64,000 nt of DNA, taken from contig NZ_BMMM01000012.1 in NCBI RefSeq assembly GCF_014645835.1, positions 269,474 through 333,473 of the forward strand. The letters are read 5' to 3'. The number at the start of each line of letters is the position of its first letter. Position 1 is the stretch's first letter. The notes beneath the pieces were generated by a model that saw only the letters and a list, made by a program, of their open reading frames with translations, ran no database searches and was not told the origin of the DNA. Positions 7,597 through 16,209 of the stretch are shown one piece after another. This DNA is from Streptomyces albiflavescens. Lineage in GTDB: Bacteria > Actinomycetota > Actinomycetes > Streptomycetales > Streptomycetaceae. Position numbers and translations under genes: made by a program.

Positions 7597-8679
7597 TCAG
7601 CGGGTCTCCGTCACCTTCGCGAGGGCGCGCGGCGCGTCCGGGTCCTGACCGCGGGCGATGGTGACCTCGTAGGCCAGGAGCTGGAGCGGGAGGATCTCCA
7701 GGAGCGGCTGGACCTCTTCGGCGACACCCTCGGTCGGCAGGACGAAACCGGCCGAGGCCTGTTCGACCTGGGCCCGGGGGCCGATGACCACGAGGTCGGC
7801 GCCGCGGCCGCGCAGCCGGTCGAGCACGGGCTGGAGCGCTTCGCCGCCCTTGCCGTCGGTGACGACCGCGATGACCGGCGAGATGTTGTCGACCATGGCG
7901 AGGGGGCCGTGCAGGAGGTCGGCGCCGGAGTACGAGAGGGCGGGGATGTAGCTGGTCTCCATCAGCTTCAGGGCGGCTTCCTTGGCGGTGGGGTAGCCGT
8001 AGCCGCGAGAGGTGATCACCATGCGCTCGGCGAAGCGGTAGCGCGAGGCGAGGGCCCTGACCTCGTCCTGTCGGGCGAGGAGACCGGCGGCGAGGTCGGG
8101 CAGCACCTTCGCGGGAGCGCCGTCGCCGCCGCACAGGCCTTCGACGAAGAGGTAGAGAGAGAGAAGGGAGGCCGTATAGGTCTTGGTGGCAGGGAGGGCC
8201 TTCTCCGGTCCGGCCATGATGTCGATGTGGTACTCGGAGACGGCGGCCAGCGGTGAGTCCGGGTTGTTGGTCACCGCGAGGGTGATGGCGCCGGCCTCGC
8301 GGGCGGCCCGGGTCGAGACGACCAGGTCCGGGGAGCCGCCGGACTGGCTGACGGTGATCACCAGGACGTCGGTGAGATCGGGGTGCGCGCCGTACGCCGT
8401 GGTCGTCGACATCGAGGTGAGCCCACAGGGCAGGCCCAGGCGGATCTCCAGGAGGTACTTCGCGTACAGGGCGGCGTTGTCGGAGGTGCCGCGGGCCGTG
8501 AGCAGCACGAAGCGCGGCTTGCGGGAGGCGATCCGCCGGGCCACGTCCTGGATCCGGGGCCCGCCCGTGTCGAGGATCCGCCGCAGCACGTCGGGCTGTT
8601 CGGCCATCTCCCGGGCCATGATCCGGCCCGGGCGGTCGCCCCGGGATGCGCCCTGGGGGTGCGAGGGCGTGGCGGTCAT
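7597..8679 (-). CDS. SIS-domain sugar-phosphate isomerase (GlmS/AgaS-like)
   Basis: Phosphosugar-binding protein of 360 residues with two SIS domains, like the isomerase half of GlmS but without the glutaminase domain. SIS 1 (about 45-180) has LLTARGTSDNAALYAKYLLE and VSQSGGSPD, the serine-rich phosphate loop. SIS 2 (about 205-345) has VITSRGYGYPTAKEAALKLMET. EIRLGLPCG and a C-terminal AKVTETR resemble the GlmS lid. It is divergent from nagB across a DasR box, so it should be co-regulated with amino-sugar breakdown. Likely role: deaminating isomerisation of glucosamine 6-phosphate or a related sugar phosphate. The start ATG 8679 is preceded by GGAGG at 8685-8689 (minus strand). Confidence 0.8.
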   Translation of the reverse strand: MTATPSHPQGASRGDRPGRIMAREMAEQPDVLRRILDTGGPRIQDVARRIASRKPRFVLLTARGTSDNAALYAKYLLEIRLGLPCGLTSMSTTTAYGAHPDLTDVLVITVSQSGGSPDLVVSTRAAREAGAITLAVTNNPDSPLAAVSEYHIDIMAGPEKALPATKTYTASLLSLYLFVEGLCGGDGAPAKVLPDLAAGLLARQDEVRALASRYRFAERMVITSRGYGYPTAKEAALKLMETSYIPALSYSGADLLHGPLAMVDNISPVIAVVTDGKGGEALQPVLDRLRGRGADLVVIGPRAQVEQASAGFVLPTEGVAEEVQPLLEILPLQLLAYEVTIARGQDPDAPRALAKVTETR

Positions 8680-8731
8680 GGGTGCCTCCTTGTGCGAGGT
8701 GTGCGGTGAGCGGTGATCTGTGCGGTGCGGA

Positions 8732-8824
8732 GTGGGCCGGGTGCGGCGTAAGTCGGTGTGGGGTGGCCGGGTGCGGCGTGAGTCGGTGTGCGGGTGGCCG
8801 GGTGCGGCGTGCGTCGGTGTGCGG
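8732..8824. repeat. 31-bp tandem repeat (3 copies)
   Basis: Units at 8732, 8763 and 8794, the last two differing at one position. It lies between the SIS gene start and the DasR box of nagB. The rest of the 303-bp gap is GC-rich and carries no gene. Confidence 0.85.
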
Positions 8825-8904
8825 TTTCCATTGCACTCCCCCAGGTGGGGGCTCGCGCGTCCTGGTGGGGCCTTCGGGGCGACGGGCGGGTGACGCTCTG
8901 CTAG

Positions 8905-8920
8905 ATTGGTCTATACCACA
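8905..8920. promoter_or_regulatory. DasR box upstream of nagB
   Basis: ATTGGTCTATACCACA: the TGGTCTATACCA core differs from the DasR consensus palindrome TGGTCTAGACCA at one base. It lies 64 nt before the nagB start and in the shared gap with the SIS gene. The nagB dre is an established DasR target in S. coelicolor. Confidence 0.9.
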
Positions 8921-8983
8921 CGTGTCCCCCTTCGGGTTCCAGTTGAGTCCCCTGAGTCCCCTCTCCAGATCGGCAGGCCCAGC

Positions 8984-9769
8984 GTGGAAGTTGTCATCGT
9001 CCCGGACGCCAAGGCGGGCGGCGAGCTGATCGCCGAGGCCATGGCCGAGCTGCTCCGGCGCAAGCCCGACGCCCTGCTCGGCGTGGCCACCGGCTCGACT
9101 CCGCTGCCCATTTACGAGGCTCTGGCGGCCAAGGTGGGTTCCGGTGCCGTGGACGCCTCGGGCGCGCGGATCGCGCAGCTCGACGAGTACGTGGGGCTGC
9201 CGGCCGAGCATCCCGAGTCGTACCGTTCCGTGCTGCGGCGGGAGGTGCTGGAGCCGCTGGGCCTGGGCATGGACGCGTTCATGGGGCCGGACGGCACCGC
9301 GCAGGACGTGCAGGCCGCGTGCGTGGCGTACGACAAGGCGCTGGCGGAGGCCGGTGGGGTGGATCTGCAGCTGCTCGGGATCGGGACGGACGGGCACATC
9401 GGGTTCAATGAACCGTGCTCCTCGCTCGCCTCGCGGACCCGGATCAAGACGCTGACGGAGCAGACCCGGGTCGACAACGCGCGGTTCTTCGAGGGCGACA
9501 TCGAGCAGGTGCCGCACCACGTCATCACCCAGGGCATCGGCACGATTCTGGAAGCGCGGCATCTGGTGCTGCTCGCGACGGGTGAGGGCAAGGCGGACGC
9601 GGTTGCCGCGACTGTGGAGGGGCCGGTTGCCGCGGTGTGCCCCGCTTCGGCCCTTCAGCTTCACCCGCACGCCACGGTGGTCGTCGACGAGGCGGCGGCT
9701 TCCAAACTGAAGCTTGCGGATTACTTCCGGCATACGTTTGCCAACAAGCCGAGCTGGCAGGGGATTTAG
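8984..9769 (+). CDS. nagB: Glucosamine-6-phosphate deaminase NagB
   Basis: Converts glucosamine 6-phosphate to fructose 6-phosphate and ammonia, the last step of N-acetylglucosamine catabolism before glycolysis. The 261-residue product has the family motifs GVATGSTPLPIYEAL (phosphate binding, about 33-47), QLDEYVGL with the catalytic aspartate (about 66-73), and LGIGTDGHIGFNEP with the ring-opening histidine (about 130-143). GTG 8984 is chosen because MEVVIVPD matches the family N-terminus (MEVIIRP-like). Glucosamine 6-phosphate is also the effector that releases DasR, so this enzyme shapes the signal sensed by the regulator at 15252. Confidence 0.95.
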   Translation: MEVVIVPDAKAGGELIAEAMAELLRRKPDALLGVATGSTPLPIYEALAAKVGSGAVDASGARIAQLDEYVGLPAEHPESYRSVLRREVLEPLGLGMDAFMGPDGTAQDVQAACVAYDKALAEAGGVDLQLLGIGTDGHIGFNEPCSSLASRTRIKTLTEQTRVDNARFFEGDIEQVPHHVITQGIGTILEARHLVLLATGEGKADAVAATVEGPVAAVCPASALQLHPHATVVVDEAAASKLKLADYFRHTFANKPSWQGI

Positions 9770-9781
9770 GTCGGCTGATGC

Positions 9782-9832
9782 TGTGCGAAGGCGCCGGACA
9801 CCCTTTCTCGGGGTGTCCGGCGCCTTCGCACA
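9782..9832 (+). terminator. Strong terminator after nagB
   Basis: Perfect 22-bp inverted repeat with loop TTTCTCG, 12 nt after the nagB stop. It is the longest perfect stem in the window. After it, 9833-10016 has no gene but contains the CTCGA-CTTCG-CTCGAG type hairpin (9900-9914) that recurs between Streptomyces genes. Confidence 0.95.
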
Positions 9833-10016
9833 TCTCGTGCCTGGGGTACTGACGCGGGTGCGGCTGCGTGGGTGGTGTGTTCCCACCCGCCTCCAAGCCC
9901 TCGACTTCGCTCGAGCGGGGGGACCTCCATCGCCCCTTGCGGAACACTCGCCCCAGGCCACGGCCTTCTTGCACGGCGCTCGTGGCAAGCGCGCACCGCA
10001 CGGTCCGCTCCGGAGC

Positions 10017-11612
10017 TCAGGCTCCCGTGATGACCTCCGCCGCCGCTCGGCCGCATACCCTTGCCGCGCCGTGGGTGGCAATGTGGAGGGCGCCACGAGG
10101 CGAGGACTGGGGTACGCCCATCTCGACCACGACGGTGTCGGGGCGGGCTGCGAGAAGGGTGTCGAGGGCGGCTGCCATCCAGGGGTGGCGGTGTTCGTCC
10201 CGGACGACGGCGACGATACGGCGGGGGCCCGCGGCGGCGAGGGCCGAGGGGCCCGCTTTCTCGCCGGTGAAGCTGCCGGTCTCCGTGCCGGGGAGCAGAC
10301 GGGCCAGTTCCGCCGCGACGCCCCAGGGAGTCTCGTCGCCGACGGCGATGTTCGCGACCGGGGTGAGGGCGGCGACGTACGGGGCCTCGGTGAGCGGGGC
10401 GTACGTCTCGGAGTGGGTCACTGTGAGCGCGCGCCGGGCGGCCACGAGCCCGACCTCGACACGATCACTCGCGCCCGCGCCCGCCTCCGCGCCCGCTCCC
10501 GTACCGGCACCGGCACCGGCACCGGCACCGGCACCACCCACGAATGCCCCGGCTCCCCCGCCCGCACGCGCAGCCCCGGAAGAAGCCGTCCAACGAGCCA
10601 GTTCCCGTACCCGGCTCGCCGCGTCCGCGAGGCGTTCCTCCGGGAGTTCACCGGTGCGGACGGCGGAGACGAGGGCGTCGCGCAGGCGGCGTACCGTGTC
10701 GTCGTCCGCCAGTCCCCCGCCCACGCAGATCGCGTCGGCGCCGGCGGCGATGGCGAGGACGCTGCCGCGTTCGATGCCGTACGTCGCGGCGATGGCCTGC
10801 ATCTCCATGCCGTCGGTGACGATGAGGCCCTCGTAGCCGAGTTCCTCGCGGAGCAGGCCGGTGAGGATGCGGCGGGAGAGGGTGGCCGGGCGGTCCGGGT
10901 CCAGGGCGGGGACCAGGATGTGCGCGCTCATCACGGCGCGGGTGCCGGCGGCGATCGCGGCCCGGAACGGGGCGAGTTCGCGGCCCTCCAGCACCGACAA
11001 CTCGGCGTCGATGCGCGGCAGCGCGTGGTGCGAGTCGACCGCCGTGTCGCCGTGGCCCGGGAAGTGCTTGGTGCACGCCGCGACGCCGGCCGCCTGGAGT
11101 CCGGTGACGTAGGCCGCCGTGTGCCGGGCCACCAGATCGGTGTCGGCGCCGAAGGACCGTACGCCGATGACCGGGTTTCCCGGATTGGAGTTGACGTCGG
11201 CGGACGGGGCCCAGTTGAGGTTCACTCCACAGGCGGCCAGGCGGCGGCCGAGCTCGAAGGCGACGTCCCGCGTGAGCGAGACGTCGTCCACGGCGCCCAG
11301 CGCGTGGTTGCCCGGAAAGGACGAACCCGTCCGCACCTCCAGGCGGGTGACGTCACCCCCCTCCTCGTCGATCGCGACGAGCACGTCGTCGCGTTCGGCG
11401 CGCAACTGCGCGGTCAGGGCCGCCAGTTGCCCGGGTGAGTCGATATTGCGACCGAACAGACCGACCGAGGCGAGGCCTTCGCCGAGGCGGCGGAGCAGCC
11501 AGTCGGGGGCCGTGGTCCCCGTGAAACCGGGCTGCAGGACGGTCAGGGCGTCACGGGTCAGGCCATCTTTTTCTGAATTGGACGCAGCGGTACCACTGGC
11601 GAGTGTCGTCAT
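10017..11612 (-). CDS. dasD: GH3 beta-N-acetylglucosaminidase DasD
   Basis: Cytoplasmic glycoside hydrolase family 3 enzyme (531 residues, no signal peptide) that splits imported chitobiose into N-acetylglucosamine. The N-terminal barrel shows the NagZ-type motif KHFPGHGDTAVDSHHALP (catalytic histidine loop), and VTDGMEM contains the nucleophile aspartate. The C-terminal half is a second, less conserved domain. Between them, about 360-390, lies an Ala/Gly run coded by (GGCACC)n-like repeats, probably a flexible, length-variable linker. It follows dasC by 10 nt in the same direction and is part of the das operon. In S. coelicolor the orthologue is the intracellular glucosaminidase of the chitobiose system. 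Confidence 0.9.
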   Translation of the reverse strand: MTTLASGTAASNSEKDGLTRDALTVLQPGFTGTTAPDWLLRRLGEGLASVGLFGRNIDSPGQLAALTAQLRAERDDVLVAIDEEGGDVTRLEVRTGSSFPGNHALGAVDDVSLTRDVAFELGRRLAACGVNLNWAPSADVNSNPGNPVIGVRSFGADTDLVARHTAAYVTGLQAAGVAACTKHFPGHGDTAVDSHHALPRIDAELSVLEGRELAPFRAAIAAGTRAVMSAHILVPALDPDRPATLSRRILTGLLREELGYEGLIVTDGMEMQAIAATYGIERGSVLAIAAGADAICVGGGLADDDTVRRLRDALVSAVRTGELPEERLADAASRVRELARWTASSGAARAGGGAGAFVGGAGAGAGAGAGTGAGAEAGAGASDRVEVGLVAARRALTVTHSETYAPLTEAPYVAALTPVANIAVGDETPWGVAAELARLLPGTETGSFTGEKAGPSALAAAGPRRIVAVVRDEHRHPWMAAALDTLLAARPDTVVVEMGVPQSSPRGALHIATHGAARVCGRAAAEVITGA

Positions 11613-11622
11613 CGGGGTGGCG

Positions 11623-12462
11623 TTATCCCTTCACGGCGCCTGCGACAAGGCCGCTGACGGCCTTCCGCTGCAGGAAGACGAAGAGGATCAGGATCGGTAC
11701 GGCGAAGAGCGAGGCCGCTGCCATGGTGGCACCCCAGTCGTCGCCGAAGGTCGTCTGGAAGCTGGACAGCCACAGCGGGAGGGTCTGGGCCTCGATGTCC
11801 TTGTTGAGGATGAGGACCATGGGGAACTCGTTCCAGGCGGTGATGAACCCGAAGAGCGAGGTGGCCATCAGGCCCGGCGCGAGCAGCGGGAAGATCACCT
11901 TGATGAAGGCCTGGGTGCGGGTGCAGCCGTCGACCATGGCCGACTCCTCCAGCTCCTTCGGCACGGCGGCGACGTATCCGCGCAGGGTCAGGATGGTGAA
12001 GGGCAGCACCATGACCATGTAGAAGATGGTCAGCGGGACCAGACTGTTGAGCATCTCGGAGTCGCGCACGATCATGTAGATCGCGATGACCATGACCTCC
12101 CAGGGGGCCATCTGCGCGATCATGAATGTGACGATGAAGCCGCGCCGCCCCCTGAACCGCATCCGCGCCAGCGCGAAGGACGCGAGCAGCGCGATGACGA
12201 GCGACAGGAGAACCGACAGCACGGTGACCGTCACGGAGTTGCCGACCAGCGTCCAGAAGTGGTCCGCGTCCACGGCTTTCTTGAAGTGCTCGAACGTGGC
12301 GTCGGTCGGGAAGAAGACGGGGTCCTCGGCGATGATGTCGCCGGTCGGCTTGAAGGCCGTGGCGAACATCCAGTAGACGGGGAACGCGAAGACCACGAAG
12401 AGGACGATCGCTGTCGCGTTGGGCCAGAGACGGCGGATCGCCGAAGAAGCAGTGCGCTTCAC
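11623..12462 (-). CDS. dasC: Chitobiose ABC transporter permease DasC
   Basis: Inner-membrane permease of a carbohydrate ABC importer (CUT1 family, MalG type), 279 residues with six predicted membrane helices. The ATPase-coupling EAA loop is EESAMVDGCTRTQAFIKVIFPLL (about 190-212). GTG 12462 overlaps the dasB stop as GTGA, indicating coupled translation. It works with DasA and DasB to import N,N-diacetylchitobiose. No ATPase gene is present; in Streptomyces the shared ATPase MsiK, encoded elsewhere, energises the system. Confidence 0.93.
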   Translation of the reverse strand: MKRTASSAIRRLWPNATAIVLFVVFAFPVYWMFATAFKPTGDIIAEDPVFFPTDATFEHFKKAVDADHFWTLVGNSVTVTVLSVLLSLVIALLASFALARMRFRGRRGFIVTFMIAQMAPWEVMVIAIYMIVRDSEMLNSLVPLTIFYMVMVLPFTILTLRGYVAAVPKELEESAMVDGCTRTQAFIKVIFPLLAPGLMATSLFGFITAWNEFPMVLILNKDIEAQTLPLWLSSFQTTFGDDWGATMAAASLFAVPILILFVFLQRKAVSGLVAGAVKG

Positions 12463-13466
12463 AGCTCGTCCTCCTCCTGCTTGAGCACGGTGCGCAAGTA
12501 GTACGCGGTCAGGGCCAGCAGGATCAGGATGGTGAGGAACGAGATCGCCGCGCCCATCCCGAAGTGCTGGTTGCCGACGCCCTCGACGAAGGCGTAGACG
12601 GGCAGGGTCTCGGTGAGCCGGTCGGGTCCGCCCGCGTTCATGGCGAAGACCTGGGTGAACGCCTTGAAGATCCAGATGACCTCGAGGAACGTCGTCGACC
12701 ACAGGAACGGCCGCAGGAACGGGAAGGTCACCGAGGTGAAGCTCTGCCAGGCGCCGGCGCCGTCCAGCGCGGCGGCCTCGTAGAGCTCCTTGGGGATGGT
12801 GGTCGTGGCGGCGTAGAGGTTGATCGCCACGAACGGAATGGATCCCCAGACGATCAGCAGGGTGACCACGGAGAACGTGGACAGCTGGGAGCCGAACCAG
12901 TTGTAGTCGGCCATGGAGTGCCAGCCGAGTTTGTCCAGTACCCAGTTGACGACGCCGAAGCGCTGGGCGAACAGCCACTGGTAGACGGTGGTCGCGGCGA
13001 CGACCGGCATCGCCCAGGCCAGCACCAGGCCGAGCATCAGCGTCAGCCGCATGCGCTTGCCGAGCCGCGCGAGGAGCAGGCCGATCAGGGTGCCGAGCAG
13101 CATGGTCAGAACGACGTTGACGGCGGTGAAGACGAGGGACCGTCCGACGACCTTCCAGAAGTCGGAGCCGGTCAGGACTTCCTTGTAGTTGTCGATCCCG
13201 TTCCACTCGGTGAGGTGGAGGATCAGCTGCCGCGGGTTGAGGTTCTGGAACGACAGCATGCCGTTCTTCACCAGCGGCCAGCCCAGGAGTACCGCGGTGG
13301 CCGCCAGCGCGGGCAGCAGGAGCAGATAGGGGACGGCTGCGCCGCCTCGGCTCTTCCCGCGGTTCTCCCCGTCTCTCCCGACTCCGGGTGGGGAGGCGTC
13401 GCTCTTGCGGATTCCGGCCGCCGCGGCCGTGTCCGCGCGTTCGGTCTGCACTGACATGCTCGCCAT
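12459..13466 (-). CDS. dasB: Chitobiose ABC transporter permease DasB
   Basis: Companion MalF-type permease, 335 residues. A polar N-terminus of about 40 residues precedes six predicted membrane helices. The EAA coupling loop reads YEAAALDGAGAWQSFTSVTF (about 224-243). It is 101 nt downstream of dasA across a strong hairpin and overlaps dasC by 4 nt. The ATG at 13466 follows CAGAGAG; a second ATG three codons later is possible. Confidence 0.93.
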   Translation of the reverse strand: MASMSVQTERADTAAAAGIRKSDASPPGVGRDGENRGKSRGGAAVPYLLLLPALAATAVLLGWPLVKNGMLSFQNLNPRQLILHLTEWNGIDNYKEVLTGSDFWKVVGRSLVFTAVNVVLTMLLGTLIGLLLARLGKRMRLTLMLGLVLAWAMPVVAATTVYQWLFAQRFGVVNWVLDKLGWHSMADYNWFGSQLSTFSVVTLLIVWGSIPFVAINLYAATTTIPKELYEAAALDGAGAWQSFTSVTFPFLRPFLWSTTFLEVIWIFKAFTQVFAMNAGGPDRLTETLPVYAFVEGVGNQHFGMGAAISFLTILILLALTAYYLRTVLKQEEDEL

Positions 13467-13527
13467 CTCTCTGTGGCCCTACTGGTCGATGCGCCACGGC
13501 GCCGGGCACCCTGTTCGGTGCACCACG

Positions 13528-13561
13528 GCGCCGGGGCGCCCCGTTCGGGGCGCCCCGGCGC
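13528..13561 (-). terminator. Attenuating hairpin between dasA and dasB
   Basis: A 15-bp GC stem (arm GCGCCGGGGCGCCCC) with loop GTTC, immediately after the dasA stop. A weaker related hairpin (GCACC/GGTGC, 13506-13521) follows. Such hairpins after the binding-protein gene commonly let it be expressed more than the permeases. Confidence 0.85.
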
Positions 13562-13567
13562 GGGTGA

Positions 13568-14845
13568 TCAGCTCGTCTGCGAGAGACGCTTGTTGATCTC
13601 GGACTCGACCTGCTTGGCGGCGTCGGCGGGCGACTTACCGTTCAGCACCGCGGTCATGTAGGTCTTGATCGGGTTCGGGGCGTTCTCGACGGCGGCCCAC
13701 TCGGGGATGAGCGGCGTCGTGCCACCGCCGGCCGCGGCCGGGGCGGCGGCCACGGCGGCGGGGTTGGCCGAGAGGTTGGACTGCAGCGACTCCTTGTTCG
13801 GGATGACGCCGTTCTCCTTGGCGAGCGCGCCCTCGAACTTGTCGGACAGGGCCATCTTCAGGAACTCCTTGGCGAGTTCCTGCTTCTTGCTGCCCGCGGC
13901 CACCGCGAAGTTGGAGCCACCGAGGAAGACGCCCTCGGGCTTGTCGGCGGTCTCACCCGGGATGGTGAAGTAGCCGATGTCCTTCTCGATCTTCTTGTTG
14001 GCGGCGATGGCCGTGCCGGCCTCCCAGCCCATGCCGATGAAGGCGCCGACGTTGCCCTTGGCGAAGACCTCGGCCTGCTGCGGGGTCGCCTCGTCCTTGT
14101 CCTTGGGGGCCTTGGAGTAGGACTGGTACTTCTTGTAGGTCTCCATGGCCGCCGCGACCTTGGGGTCGGCGAGGTTGGAGACGTACTTGTCGCCTTCCTT
14201 CTTCACCAGGTCGGCGCCCTGGCCGATGGTCAGGCCGTCGAAGAAGTACCAGTTCTGGCCGGGCAGGTAGATCGGCTCGGCCTTGGTCTTCTTGCCGATG
14301 GTGTCCAGGTCCTTGAAGAACTCGTCCCGGGTCTTCGGGGTGTCCTTGATGCCGGCGTCGGCCCAGACCTTCTTGTTGTAGACGACGACGCGGTTGGCGA
14401 AGTACCACGGGGCCGCGTACTGCTTGCCGTCGTAGACCGAGGACTTGTTGAGGGCCTCGGTCCAGTCGGCGCCGATCTCCGACTTGAGGTCCGTCAGGTC
14501 GGCGAGACCGCCGGTGGCCGCGTAGGCGGGGGTCTGGGTGTTGCCGACCTCGATGACGTCCGGCGGGGTCGACTCGGAGAGGGCGGTGGTGATCTTCTGC
14601 TGGATCCCGTCCCACTTCTGGGTCTCGAACTTCAGCTTGGCGCCGGTCTTCTTCTCGAAGGCCGCCTTCAGGTCCTTGGTCCAGGTCGGCGGCGTGGAGC
14701 CGTCCATTGCCCAGACGGTCAGGGTCTGGCCCTTGTAACCGTCGGCCCCCGCCTTCTTGTCGCTGCCGCCGTCGTCGCCGCCGCAGGCCGCGACCGACAC
14801 CATCATGCCCGCGATACCGATCGCGGCTATCAGCTTGCGCTTCAC
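13568..14845 (-). CDS. dasA: Chitobiose-binding lipoprotein DasA
   Basis: Extracellular solute-binding lipoprotein (SBP family 1, 425 residues) that captures chitobiose for the DasBC permease. The lipoprotein signal is MKRKLIAAIGIAGMMVSVAAC, written here as residues 1-21, with the VAAC lipobox and lipidated cysteine at 21, then an Asp/Gly/Ser linker. The mature domain has the SBP strand QTLTVWAMDGS and the ligand loop TAAL-SESTPPDVIEVGNT. GTG 14845 is preceded by GAGGAGGGTGGC, a strong ribosome site. Two DasR boxes lie 87-126 bp upstream. Very high similarity to S. coelicolor DasA is expected from the context. Confidence 0.93.
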   Translation of the reverse strand: MKRKLIAAIGIAGMMVSVAACGGDDGGSDKKAGADGYKGQTLTVWAMDGSTPPTWTKDLKAAFEKKTGAKLKFETQKWDGIQQKITTALSESTPPDVIEVGNTQTPAYAATGGLADLTDLKSEIGADWTEALNKSSVYDGKQYAAPWYFANRVVVYNKKVWADAGIKDTPKTRDEFFKDLDTIGKKTKAEPIYLPGQNWYFFDGLTIGQGADLVKKEGDKYVSNLADPKVAAAMETYKKYQSYSKAPKDKDEATPQQAEVFAKGNVGAFIGMGWEAGTAIAANKKIEKDIGYFTIPGETADKPEGVFLGGSNFAVAAGSKKQELAKEFLKMALSDKFEGALAKENGVIPNKESLQSNLSANPAAVAAAPAAAGGGTTPLIPEWAAVENAPNPIKTYMTAVLNGKSPADAAKQVESEINKRLSQTS

Positions 14846-14931
14846 GCCACCCTCCTCAGGGATGCCACAAACCCCCCTGGCTCCCCGCGGTGACGTACGA
14901 CGTGTACCGCCCGTGGGGCCGGGACTGGACC

Positions 14932-14947
14932 AATGGTGTAGACCAGT
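14932..14947. promoter_or_regulatory. DasR box 1 upstream of dasA
   Basis: AATGGTGTAGACCAGT, one mismatch from the core palindrome TGGTCTAGACCA. It lies in the 406-bp divergent gap between dasA and dasR, 87 bp from the dasA start. Confidence 0.9.
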
Positions 14948-14955
14948 ACGGGGAG

Positions 14956-14971
14956 CTTGGCCTAGACCTAG
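14956..14971. promoter_or_regulatory. DasR box 2 upstream of dasA (weaker)
   Basis: CTTGGCCTAGACCTAG, two mismatches in the core. It is 24 bp from box 1 (centre to centre), so the two sites are a little over two helical turns apart. Confidence 0.65.
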
Positions 14972-15101
14972 AAGGGTGTCAAGGAGTTCGCGAGCCCTCT
15001 GACCGTCCGTTATGGGACCTACATATGAAGGGACCTTTAAGTAGGTAACCGACATAATTCTCGGCGCTGTTCGCGCGCCCACAGGTGGACCACTTCAGCG
15101 C

Positions 15102-15117
15102 GGTGGACTAGACCAAC
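15102..15117. promoter_or_regulatory. DasR box upstream of dasR (autoregulation)
   Basis: GGTGGACTAGACCAAC, one mismatch in the core, 135 bp before the dasR start. It suggests direct feedback of DasR on its own gene. Confidence 0.75.
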
Positions 15118-15251
15118 AGGTGCGCCGACGGTATATAGAGGGGATCACGGAGCGTGCGGGGGGACACTCGCACATAAAGCCGTGCCACGATGTGAGCCGT
15201 GGCCGATGGGGATGTCGGCCGTTTCGGCATCCGGAGCCGGGAAGGCAGAGC

Positions 15252-16016
15252 ATGAGCGCCGACGTCAGCAGTGCGGAGAACGAGGGTGGGGCCCCCATCC
15301 GTACCGCGCGCGTGCCCAAGTACTACCGCCTGAAGAAGCACCTGCTCGACATGACGGAGACACTGCCGCCCGGCACGCCGGTACCGCCCGAGCGCACCCT
15401 CGCCGCCGAGTTCGACACCTCGCGCACGACCGTGCGGCAGGCCCTTCAGGAGCTGGTCGTCGAGGGCCGCCTCGAACGCATCCAGGGCAAGGGCACCTTC
15501 GTGGCCAAGCCCAAGGTCTCCCAGGCGCTGCAGCTCACCTCGTACACCGAGGACATGCGCGCCCAGGGCCTCGAACCCACCTCGCAGCTGCTGGACATCG
15601 GCTACATCACCGCCGACGAGACCCTCGCCGGGCTGCTCGACATCTCGGCCGGCGGCCGGGTGCTGCGCATCGAGCGCCTCCGCCTCGCCAGCGGCGAACC
15701 GATGGCCATCGAGACGACCCACCTGTCCGCCAAACGCTTCCCCGCCCTGCGCAGGTCGCTCGTCAAGTACACCTCCCTCTACACCGCCCTGGCCGAGGTG
15801 TACGACGTCCATCTCGCCGAGGCCGAGGAGACCATCGAGACCTCGCTGGCCACTCCGCGCGAGGCCGGACTGCTCGGCACCGACGTCGGCCTGCCCATGC
15901 TGATGCTCTCCCGGCACTCGCTGGACAAGCAGGGCGAGCCGGTGGAGTGGGTGCGCTCGGTGTACCGCGGCGACCGGTACAAGTTCGTGGCACGCCTGAA
16001 GCGCCCGCAGGAGTGA
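15252..16016 (+). CDS. dasR: GntR/HutC-family global regulator DasR
   Basis: Transcription factor of 254 residues that represses N-acetylglucosamine uptake and breakdown, chitinases and antibiotic activators, and is released by glucosamine 6-phosphate. The winged helix (about 20-85) contains PPERTLAAEFDTSRTTVRQAL and the wing RIQGKGTFV. The UTRA effector domain (about 95-250) starts LQLTSYTEDMRAQG and ends EWVRSVYRGDRYKFVARL. ATG 15252 follows GGGAAGGCAG and gives exactly the length of the S. coelicolor protein. It is divergent from dasA. Its last codons are the first unit of a tandem repeat extending past the stop. Confidence 0.96.
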   Translation: MSADVSSAENEGGAPIRTARVPKYYRLKKHLLDMTETLPPGTPVPPERTLAAEFDTSRTTVRQALQELVVEGRLERIQGKGTFVAKPKVSQALQLTSYTEDMRAQGLEPTSQLLDIGYITADETLAGLLDISAGGRVLRIERLRLASGEPMAIETTHLSAKRFPALRRSLVKYTSLYTALAEVYDVHLAEAEETIETSLATPREAGLLGTDVGLPMLMLSRHSLDKQGEPVEWVRSVYRGDRYKFVARLKRPQE

Positions 16017-16131
16017 TGCGGCGGCCCAAGCACCCGCAGGACCACCGAGTCCCAAACACCTACAGGACCATCGAACCTCAAGCACTCGCGGGAGCGATGA
16101 GGCTCAAGCGCCCGCGAGAACAAGCCACTTG
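15999..16131. repeat. 26-bp tandem repeat of the dasR 3-prime end
   Basis: Degenerate units begin at 15999 (29 bp, includes the last dasR codons and the stop), 16028, 16054, 16080 and 16106 (26 bp each), each starting AAGCGCCCGC or a variant. It fills most of the dasR-cstA gap. Confidence 0.8.
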
Positions 16132-16209
16132 AGGTAGGCGCGTGGTGTAGCGCGACTCATCTTCCTGCTCTACGTTCCTCCCGTCACCGCATGGACGGGA
16201 GGACGAACG

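Noticed and set aside
9895..9930. Insertion-sequence end
   Set aside because: The CTCGA-CTTCG-CTCGAG hairpin with G-run is a common Streptomyces intergenic motif; no transposase or target duplication.
6620..10096. Very long leftward open frame (over 1,100 codons) across the SDR-SIS-nagB region
   Set aside because: Low-complexity Arg/Gly/Pro/His product typical of antisense frames in GC-rich DNA; it covers three well-supported genes.
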